This document shows, one piece after another, positions 57,152 to 64,000 of a stretch of 64,000 bases of DNA. Under the pieces are notes generated by a model. It searched no databases. It was not told the DNA's origin and saw only the letters and a program-made list of their open reading frames with translations. The DNA comes from Gammaproteobacteria bacterium. Lineage in GTDB: Bacteria; Pseudomonadota; Gammaproteobacteria; Chromatiales; Chromatiaceae. Each line of letters starts with the position of its first letter. Within the stretch, counting starts at the first letter, position 1. Location: positions 1-64,000 of the forward strand of contig JAJFJN010000011.1 in assembly GCA_021773975.1 (NCBI GenBank). The letters run 5' to 3'. The position numbers were made by a program, and so were the translations under genes.

Positions 57152-58027
57152 ATGCCAAGTTACACTGCAATTAGCGCACTTGCCCTTGAGATATTCTCAA
57201 CTCGCTCTGCAAGACGTAAAACCGAGCCAGACCTGGTAATGGACGACCCTGAAAAGGTAGCCGCCTTTACTCGAGCAGGGCGCGTGGATGGCGTCATGGC
57301 TCCTATGTATCTGTTTCACTGCGCCCAAATCAGTGAAGTCATAAGGTCAGGGGATACCGTGTTGGATCTTGGTTGTGGCCCAGCAACACAACTCGGCCTG
57401 GTAGCCAGTATTAATCCAGAGTGCAACTTTATAGGGGTCGATCTTTCAGCCGAAATGCTTGCAAAGGCTACGGGCTATGTGGAAGAGCAGAAAATAGGCA
57501 ACGTTGAGTTTCGGCAAGAAAATATAACCCGGCTGTCATCATTTCCTGACCAGAGCGTAGATGCTGTGATGAGTACGGTTGTCCTGCACCATCTGCCGGA
57601 TGTCGATGCACTTCAAAACGTATTTGCTGAGGTGGCACGGGTTCTGAAACCAGGGGGAGGCATCTACATCGTAGATTTTGGGCATCTTAAATCAGAGAGA
57701 TCCATCCAGAAGTTCGCCTATCAATATGCACACAGGCAGCCGGAACTGTTCACTTTGGATTACCTCTACTCTTTACAAGCCGCCTTCTGGTTAGAAGACT
57801 TCAAAAACGCCCATGAACACCATCTTAAAGCGCATTCAAGCATATACTCTACCTTTATTGCCCCATTTCTTATAGCAATAAAAAGTCCGTCACGACACCC
57901 TCAAGATTTGGAATTGGCCAATAGAATCAAAGAATTAAAGAAGGCACTGCCAAGCCATCATAAAACGGATATCGAAGACCTAAAAACATTTTTCTCTCTA
58001 GGTAAGCTAAAAAGTCCATATTTATAA
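57152..58027 (+). CDS. SAM-dependent methyltransferase (class I)
   Basis: A 291-residue methyltransferase: motif I VLDLGCGPATQLG (about 70-82), GVDLSAEML (motif II), and VMSTVVLHHLPD with VLKPGGGIYIVDFG (post I and III). The C-terminal half is variable and helical, so the acceptor cannot be named. It begins 30 bp after a terminator, so it needs its own promoter. It converges with the nitroreductase gene with a 9-bp gap. Confidence 0.85.
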   Translation: MPSYTAISALALEIFSTRSARRKTEPDLVMDDPEKVAAFTRAGRVDGVMAPMYLFHCAQISEVIRSGDTVLDLGCGPATQLGLVASINPECNFIGVDLSAEMLAKATGYVEEQKIGNVEFRQENITRLSSFPDQSVDAVMSTVVLHHLPDVDALQNVFAEVARVLKPGGGIYIVDFGHLKSERSIQKFAYQYAHRQPELFTLDYLYSLQAAFWLEDFKNAHEHHLKAHSSIYSTFIAPFLIAIKSPSRHPQDLELANRIKELKKALPSHHKTDIEDLKTFFSLGKLKSPYL

Positions 58028-58036
58028 TTATCATCC

Positions 58037-59104
58037 TTAATCAAGCACCGCAGCATATTTGCACTGTCTTTTGGTAAACTGTTCTGGGTCTGAAGTGCTG
58101 ATGCCCATTCTAAAATAGGCGATAACAGTTTTGTCGTCTACGCCAAAAATATTATTTATTTCCTGAGAGGCTACTTCAATTATCTTTTTCTGTTTGGCAG
58201 AAAACCCATCCAACCTACCGTCAACAAGCCGCTGCATTAACAGAGGCAACCCCACTACGGGCTGAAATGCTAATTGTTGGCGTGTTGCCTCAAGCCAGAC
58301 CCTCTCAAGCGCACGCCCACCTGCAACAAATGACTCAGGGGTTCGCCTATCAACTTTGATAACACCCAAAGCCGATGCTGATCTACAATTTAACCCGCCT
58401 TTTAAACCAATAATCTTAGATAGGCCAACACTGTTTAATGCATTAACAACTGACCAAAAACGAAACATGGGGAAAATATGAGCTTCAACCACATCAATTC
58501 CCAATGAAGTTAACGGCATTCCATCACAGCTCTCAGTGACCTCTTTTTGATTCCAACGGATTTGGCTAAACAAGAAAGCGTGGATATCCTTATGTTCAAA
58601 TACCATTTGGTCATTACTTCGAAGTAACCAAGCCAGACGCTTTCTACTAGAGGAATCTGTTATCACACCTACCGAAGCCTCCTTTATACAATCAGCAGCA
58701 CACTTAAGAGACTGGCGCTGCTCTTCCGACATATCAAATGAACGGTAACGATTTCTATTGGTGCACCGTTTAAAAATAGAATCGTACAGCGGATCCAATT
58801 CAGGAGCGTGCTCACTAACTTCACACCTTGCAATGTGATTTGCATCATTAACATCAGGAAAGATTATTAACTTAATTGCACAACCAATAGCTCTTCCTGC
58901 AATTAATATATTTTCAATCAATGCCCCATGTGCAATTAAAGAGGCGAATTGTTGATAGTTCAGATAAGAGGAATCCCTCTCTGGCATATTATAAATATCT
59001 ATACAGCCTTGAGTTTCTGAGGCAATAAGTTTCCATGGCTGCGCGTTGTCACCGGAGGGCGCGCGAATTGCAGCAGCAATAATTTTTTCTAGCTTGGTTT
59101 TCAT
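58037..59104 (-). CDS. Nitroreductase-family protein (MoeY C-terminal-half-like)
   Basis: A 355-residue flavin nitroreductase-fold protein with the N-terminal FMN segment AIRAPSGDNAQPW (about 12-24), RCTNRNRYRSF and the C-terminal FRMGISTS. It resembles the nitroreductase half of mycobacterial MoeY (Rv1355c), in which a ThiF domain is fused before it. Here the two are separate adjacent genes, 18 bp apart. The substrate is unknown; oxidation or reduction of an adenylated or acylated intermediate is possible. Confidence 0.78.
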   Translation of the reverse strand: MKTKLEKIIAAAIRAPSGDNAQPWKLIASETQGCIDIYNMPERDSSYLNYQQFASLIAHGALIENILIAGRAIGCAIKLIIFPDVNDANHIARCEVSEHAPELDPLYDSIFKRCTNRNRYRSFDMSEEQRQSLKCAADCIKEASVGVITDSSSRKRLAWLLRSNDQMVFEHKDIHAFLFSQIRWNQKEVTESCDGMPLTSLGIDVVEAHIFPMFRFWSVVNALNSVGLSKIIGLKGGLNCRSASALGVIKVDRRTPESFVAGGRALERVWLEATRQQLAFQPVVGLPLLMQRLVDGRLDGFSAKQKKIIEVASQEINNIFGVDDKTVIAYFRMGISTSDPEQFTKRQCKYAAVLD

Positions 59105-59122
59105 ACGAATATCAAGGTTAGC

Positions 59123-59983
59123 TCAACTATCTTTCAGTTGTTTACTCGCAATCATAATGCCGAGTTTTTGAATAGGGTTCCTATTCCCCCAGGGTCGCCA
59201 TGTTTTAACGAACTTATCACGGTATGCATCAAACTGTTGCCCCCATGGTGCTGCTAATACGTCTCCACGTTTAAGTAGTATTTTCAGCGCTTGTGTTGCT
59301 GCCATTCCCGCACAAAGCTCACATGCCATTGGTGTTGAGGGGCCTTTGTGATTAGCAAAATCAACTGCATCTGGGTGAACCAGGTACCCTCGTTGCAACA
59401 TTGCTGGTGATAGCCCGAGAAGAAACCGTATCAATTGCTCTCGCTCTGTATATCCTTCTAGTTGAAAATACTGTTCAAAAGTCATCTGTCCAGGGAGAAA
59501 GTTAAGGACAGCAGATCCCATTCCCAGCGGAGCAGCCGTCACAGCTGGAATATTTTTTTCTGCGCAGGCAGCAAACACTGCTCTTCGTGCAGAAACGGCA
59601 AAGTAATCCAGTCCATCAATATAAATATCTACCCCATCAAGAAACTTTTCTATATTTTCCTCATTTATGCCAGATGAAAACTTCTTGAGATCCAGCTCTG
59701 GGTTAATATCCAACGCCATTTCAGAGAGCACTTCCACCTTTTCCTGACCCACTCTACTAAGAAAAGCTCCTGCTTGCCGGTTAAAATTACCTACTTCAAA
59801 AGTATCAAAATCGGCAATATTAAAACCACCAATACCAAGCCTGGTTAAGGTCAGTAGGTGGCTGCCCCCAACACCGCCCAACCCGCCAATGGCCACACGC
59901 TTCGAGCGGAGTAGCTCTTGCTCCTTAGGTAGCAACCAGCCTATATTACGTGAAAATGCTGTATGATAATCAAACGCCTGCAT
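59123..59983 (-). CDS. ThiF/MoeB/HesA family E1-like adenylyltransferase
   Basis: A 286-residue E1-like enzyme: nucleotide motif GGLGGVGGSH (33-42), ADFDTFEVGNFNRQ (57-70, with D58, D60, R69), DGLDYFAV and a SPAML/TPMACELCAG region. ThiF-type enzymes activate a carboxylate, often a protein C-terminus, by adenylation. The two zinc CxxC pairs of MoeB are not both present (one CELC seen). Its ATG overlaps the prsT stop (TAATG). Together with the downstream nitroreductase it resembles split MoeY. Confidence 0.84.
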   Translation of the reverse strand: MQAFDYHTAFSRNIGWLLPKEQELLRSKRVAIGGLGGVGGSHLLTLTRLGIGGFNIADFDTFEVGNFNRQAGAFLSRVGQEKVEVLSEMALDINPELDLKKFSSGINEENIEKFLDGVDIYIDGLDYFAVSARRAVFAACAEKNIPAVTAAPLGMGSAVLNFLPGQMTFEQYFQLEGYTEREQLIRFLLGLSPAMLQRGYLVHPDAVDFANHKGPSTPMACELCAGMAATQALKILLKRGDVLAAPWGQQFDAYRDKFVKTWRPWGNRNPIQKLGIMIASKQLKDS

Positions 59984-62751
59984 TACAAAGCACTCAATCG
60001 CTTTAGCATCTGCTCAGCTTCAACCTTTTCTGGAAATCCAAGGTCTTTTTCAAGCAATGCCTCAAGGCTAGTTTTCGATTCCTGGATCTGCCCCGCTTTC
60101 TCCAAAATCTGAGCATGATGATAAATCAGGCTAGGGTTCATCGGTTGTTGCGCCAACGCACGCTCAATAAGTCGCTGTGCACGTGCTACATCTCCATTTT
60201 GTGACACTAGCATTGCAAGTGTATCCATAACCGTTACTGAAGTGCGATTGCTAACATATGCCTTTTCAGCAAAGGCTAATGCTTCATCAGGAGCTGTTTT
60301 TCTCAAATACCAAGCCAGGTTATTCAATGCAGTAGTATTGGTTTTCGAATAATTCAGCACCTCCTTATATTGAGATATAGCATCTGCCTCCCGCCCTTCC
60401 TTAATATATATAGTTGCAACAACCAAGCGAGCAGAAATATCATTGGGATAATCTCTAATCCAGCTCTCTAAATAAGGGATAGAGTCACTCTGTTTTCCCA
60501 GCTTTTCATATATTTTTACTAATGCTAGTAACGTCTTAGAATTTGGCTTTTTATTATAAACATCTAAATAAAGAGGCAGTGCTTTTTTAAACTCCCCCGT
60601 CTCTATTAATATCGCACCCTCAAGCATAAGCAATGTGACATCACCTTTTATTATTTCCTTCAATACCTCTAACTTTTTTCTGCTCTCTGCAATATCCTTC
60701 TCTGAGATTAACACACGCACATAATCAATATTTGCAGCTGCGTGTTTAGGTGCTAATTCTAGTGTCTTTTTAAGTAATTTTTTTTGCTTTTCTTGATCAT
60801 TCAAACCTTTATAGGCCTTAGCCAGTAAAAAATACGCTTGTGCCATTTTAGGCTGAAGCTGGATCAGTTGTTTGAATGTAGATTCTGCCCTCTTGTATTC
60901 TCTCGATATCAGTTGAATCTCCCCTAATGCACTAAGTACTGCTGGAGTATTACGCTCTTTCTCAAGGATTTCACCCAATATAGTTCGAGCCTGAGCTACT
61001 CGTTTTTCTTTTAGATATTTTTTAGATAGAAGAACGCGTGCCTTAACTAACTCTGGATTTGCAGCAATCACATCTAATAGTATTTTTTCTTCCTCTTTCT
61101 TATGTCCTTGCATGGCTTCAATTCCTGCCATATCCATAAGTGTCTGGACATGCCCAGGGTGGTATTCCAATGCCTCTTTCAGGTATCCAAGCGCCTTCTG
61201 GTAATCATCTTTTTTCAATGCCATTACAGCCAACTGTCGACATGCCTTTGGATCACCAGGCACTAATTTTTTAGCCATTTGAAATGATTTTTCTGCTTCT
61301 ATCTCTTGCTTATCGGCAAGGTAACTCATTCCCAACATATTATGTGCTACTGCATTTTTTGGTTGCCGACTTACAAATGATTTTGCTGCTTTCTGCGCCC
61401 CTACAAGATCATTTCTCCTCAAATAATTTAGCACCAACATAATATCTGCTTGCTGAAACTGAGGATCAATCTCAATAGCGCTCTCCAGATTTTTAAAGCC
61501 TTGCTCATTTTCTCCTTTTGACAACAAGCCAACCCCAAGCCGCATTCTTGCACTAGCTTCTTCTGGCTGAAGCTCCACAGCCCGCTCAAGAAGCATTATG
61601 GCTTCATCTGTTTTACCTTGATAGATCAAAGCATTTGCAAGTGTATTCAGGGCTGATATATTTTCCGATTGAAACTTAAGCACAGGACGCACTAAAGCTT
61701 CTACCTCTACAAATTCCTGGTCACTTAGTTTGATTTGCGCCAACAACATACGGCCTGGAATATGATTTGGAACAACTGTTACAAAGCGAGACAAATACTC
61801 CTTTGCCTGCTCATGGTTGCCTTGAAGAAAGTGTGTGGCCCCTAGATAGAAAATAGCTAGCATTTCATCATTATTACCTTCAAGAACCAACTCTAATGAT
61901 TCTTGAGCTTCAGGCAGTTTTTTTTGATTAAAATAGAGTGCCCCTTGCGCATAATGCACTCCGATATGCCTCGGAAACCTTGCCTTTAACAGATTCAAAT
62001 CGCTCTGTGCCTTCTCGTAGCGTTTCAACTGAATAAAGAGAAATGTTCTCTTTAATAAATCACTCCCATTATTAAACCTGCTTTCAATGGCTTTAGTATA
62101 CGCCTCTACACCTTTTTCTAATCCATCTTTAACAGATGCAAGGTCACCAACCAAACTCCATGCCGGTGCATACGCACTGTTTTGTGCTAAAGCTTTATTC
62201 AAATAACTACGTGCCTCTTCAATTTCTCCTTCAACTACACTTAAACGCGCTTTGGCCATAAGCACATAAGGCAAATCAGGCCCTCTCGAAAACGCATCAT
62301 CAAGCTCTCGTCTTGCTTTATCTATCTCTTTTTGAGAAAGAAGAGCCAACCCTCTCGAAGCCATTAATCTGGCTACAACTGTATCTGCATGAACTGAGCT
62401 AATATCTTGCCTTAATACTCCTGAGTAGTTTTCCTGTAGCAATAATGCTTCCAGCAATAGCGGCAATACAGAATCATCATTAACGCCAAGCCCCCTCGCC
62501 TTAATTAATTCTTTTTCTGCTGAGAGAGCATCCCCTAACTCCACATGAAGCTTCCCCAAAAGCCAGTGAGCCTGGGGGTTATTTGGGTTTTTTTCAAGGG
62601 CATTCTTTAATTCTATTGAAGCTGACTTAAGTTTACCCTCATCCAAAAACACCTGAGCTCGCGATACATATTCTGTATCTGAAACATCATTAAACAGACC
62701 GTCACAGCCACCTAGTAAGAGAGCCAGCAAGACCCCACTAATTCGCTTCAT
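59983..62751 (-). CDS. prsT: PEP-CTERM system TPR-repeat lipoprotein PrsT
   Basis: A lipoprotein of about 922 residues with lipobox LLGGC and roughly twenty tandem TPR motifs filling the rest (for example NALEKNPNNPQAHWLLGKLH). This architecture and length fit PrsT, which occurs with exosortase/EPS loci in PEP-CTERM bacteria and is thought to assist export or assembly of polysaccharide and protein. The ATG at 62751 is chosen because GGAG lies 7 bp upstream; the ATG at 62757 is too close. It is coupled to the ThiF gene downstream. Confidence 0.88.
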   Translation of the reverse strand: MKRISGVLLALLLGGCDGLFNDVSDTEYVSRAQVFLDEGKLKSASIELKNALEKNPNNPQAHWLLGKLHVELGDALSAEKELIKARGLGVNDDSVLPLLLEALLLQENYSGVLRQDISSVHADTVVARLMASRGLALLSQKEIDKARRELDDAFSRGPDLPYVLMAKARLSVVEGEIEEARSYLNKALAQNSAYAPAWSLVGDLASVKDGLEKGVEAYTKAIESRFNNGSDLLKRTFLFIQLKRYEKAQSDLNLLKARFPRHIGVHYAQGALYFNQKKLPEAQESLELVLEGNNDEMLAIFYLGATHFLQGNHEQAKEYLSRFVTVVPNHIPGRMLLAQIKLSDQEFVEVEALVRPVLKFQSENISALNTLANALIYQGKTDEAIMLLERAVELQPEEASARMRLGVGLLSKGENEQGFKNLESAIEIDPQFQQADIMLVLNYLRRNDLVGAQKAAKSFVSRQPKNAVAHNMLGMSYLADKQEIEAEKSFQMAKKLVPGDPKACRQLAVMALKKDDYQKALGYLKEALEYHPGHVQTLMDMAGIEAMQGHKKEEEKILLDVIAANPELVKARVLLSKKYLKEKRVAQARTILGEILEKERNTPAVLSALGEIQLISREYKRAESTFKQLIQLQPKMAQAYFLLAKAYKGLNDQEKQKKLLKKTLELAPKHAAANIDYVRVLISEKDIAESRKKLEVLKEIIKGDVTLLMLEGAILIETGEFKKALPLYLDVYNKKPNSKTLLALVKIYEKLGKQSDSIPYLESWIRDYPNDISARLVVATIYIKEGREADAISQYKEVLNYSKTNTTALNNLAWYLRKTAPDEALAFAEKAYVSNRTSVTVMDTLAMLVSQNGDVARAQRLIERALAQQPMNPSLIYHHAQILEKAGQIQESKTSLEALLEKDLGFPEKVEAEQMLKRLSAL

Positions 62752-62836
62752 TTCCATACTCCATTAAGTTCACATAGCGAAACATAAAAATATGTGTCTC
62801 ACTGATTATAATATTTAAAAAAGCCGTACTCTTCCT

Positions 62837-64000
62837 TCAAGTGCGTTTGTTATAAATCAAAATCAAAATTGCCGGCAACAGCAGTAAATCAAAAATTAAT
62901 GCAGCCCACAGCCCAACACTAGTCAATAATCCATAATGCGTTGTTGGAATAAACTGTGATATTAAAAGAATTAAAAACTGAGCACACAAAATAATAGTAG
63001 TAGTAATAACAGCACGCCCTGCTTGTCGAAATGTTCTAGATAGCGCAAATACGGGAGTTACACCACGCTTCAAGCGATGAATAAATCCATGATACACATG
63101 AATTGTGTCATCTACAGCAATACCCACTGCAATGCCTGCAATTAACACCGTAGCAATATCTAGCCAAATCCCCATTGCACCCATTATTATAAATATAAGC
63201 AGAATCGGAGATATATTTGGAATCATACATAGCAGCGCTGCGCCTATAGAGCGCCAAAGTACGAGCATAAGAAAAAAGATCAGACCTATCGCTGTCCAAA
63301 GACTTAATACCTGCCCACGAACCAAAAAATCCACTTGATCAGCAAACAAGCGGCCATGTCCTGCTAACTCCCAATTAAGTTTTTTTCCTACAGTTTTTTC
63401 TAACTGCCCTCTTATTAACGCCATTACCCGGTTGATTTCGTTTGCACCATGCACATTGACACTCAAGTTAACATGTGACGTTTTGAAATCTCTATCTACA
63501 AAATCATAAATATCATCTCCATCGTAGACAAATAAGTACTGGCTAATAAGCTTTTCATTATCAGGTACGCGCCGATAGGCAGCATCTTCAGAGTTAAATG
63601 CCCAATTCATCTCCTCAATAAAATCAACATAAGAGGTTGACTTATCAACTTCTGGCAAAGCATCGAGCCAGCGTTGAAAATCACGAATCAGCTTAAGATT
63701 TTCAACCGCCTTTAAACCATCACGGCCAGTCGAATTAAACACCACTTCCAATGAGGTTGTACCAGATAGTTTCTCTTCAATCTTATCTGTCGCCTGCCTA
63801 ACTGGGTGATCATCATAAAAGAATTCTTGTAGATTGGACTCAACTTTTACATTCCATATCTGCGGTATTCCAATTAGTAAAAGACCTAAAATAAATACCA
63901 CCACCCACACAGGGTATCGAATCCCCACACGCAGTAAGTGCCTAACAGCCACATCCATCCATCGCAAGCCACCTTTATTTTTTGGCCATGGCGCGTAGTC
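62837..64000 (-). CDS. RND-family transporter (5' end beyond window)
   Basis: The frame runs from the stop at 62837 to the window edge without a break. A TTG at 63967 and ATG at 63958 exist, but upstream codons stay open, so the gene probably continues. The visible part has one TM (about 18-38), a periplasmic loop and a five-TM block with IAVGIAVDDTIHVYHGF, a hallmark of the MMPL/hopanoid-type RND exporters. This equals one half of a usual 750-850-residue RND protein, most likely the second. It would export a lipid or small molecule. It precedes prsT by 79 bp. Confidence 0.82.
   Translation of the reverse strand, partial: DYAPWPKNKGGLRWMDVAVRHLLRVGIRYPVWVVVFILGLLLIGIPQIWNVKVESNLQEFFYDDHPVRQATDKIEEKLSGTTSLEVVFNSTGRDGLKAVENLKLIRDFQRWLDALPEVDKSTSYVDFIEEMNWAFNSEDAAYRRVPDNEKLISQYLFVYDGDDIYDFVDRDFKTSHVNLSVNVHGANEINRVMALIRGQLEKTVGKKLNWELAGHGRLFADQVDFLVRGQVLSLWTAIGLIFFLMLVLWRSIGAALLCMIPNISPILLIFIIMGAMGIWLDIATVLIAGIAVGIAVDDTIHVYHGFIHRLKRGVTPVFALSRTFRQAGRAVITTTIILCAQFLILLISQFIPTTHYGLLTSVGLWAALIFDLLLLPAILILIYNKRT

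Overview
The window looks like chromosome from a gammaproteobacterium, probably a sulfur-oxidising or otherwise respiratory type. The evidence is the classic order yebC-ruvC-ruvA-ruvB-ybgC-tolQRAB-pal-cpoB, a spoT-rpoZ-gmk block, a CCA-encoding tRNA-Ser gene, many multihaem c-type cytochromes, a SoxXA-binding-like protein and a PEP-CTERM protein with its TPR lipoprotein PrsT. The genus cannot be fixed from the sequence alone.

Layout. 1-4.0 kb: a defence-type island with a truncated AbiEii toxin, the AbiEi antitoxin and, divergently, a primase-helicase of the TOTE conflict-system type. It lies on the 3' side of a tRNA-Ser(CGA) gene. 4.4-6.3 kb: mltF and tadA, convergent. 6.3-8.7 kb: two small integrase-less elements in tandem at the 3' end of guaA. 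Each carries one toxin-antitoxin pair and has conserved ends with arm-type repeats, IHF-like sites and a copy of the guaA 3' end. 8.7-20.5 kb: guaA, guaB, a SoxXA-binding-like gene, xseA, an FKBP lipoprotein, a large chemoreceptor with repeated HAMP-like units, yaaA, bcp, mltC and rsmE. 20.5-24.1 kb: four genes for c7-type triheme cytochromes (15 haem motifs) around a region with an FNR-like box. 24.1-35.8 kb: pepN, grxC, hslR, then the tol-pal, ruv and yebC genes, all read leftward. 36-42.7 kb: a five-haem cytochrome, a TatD-associated radical SAM gene, ridA, spoT, rpoZ, gmk and a thioesterase. 42.8-54 kb: slt, a large protein with a degenerate cyclase domain, rsd, an NDUFA9-like reductase, a putative aminopeptidase, cca, a lipoprotein, a MidA/NDUFAF7-like methyltransferase and a pteridine reductase.

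54-64 kb is the least conventional part. It holds a fusion of an N-acyl-amino-acid/autoinducer-synthase-like GNAT domain with a cyclic-nucleotide-binding domain. Next comes a PEP-CTERM protein behind a good sigma-54 promoter with two upstream repeats, then a SAM methyltransferase. A leftward operon follows: RND transporter, prsT, ThiF/E1-like enzyme, nitroreductase. The last two correspond to the two halves of mycobacterial MoeY (Rv1355c).

The two most unusual systems are the tandem toxin-antitoxin mini-elements at guaA, whose attachment-site structure can be read directly, and the PEP-CTERM/FeeM-like/MoeY-like neighbourhood, which may make and export a small molecule or lipid. The second interpretation is inference from gene families and adjacency.
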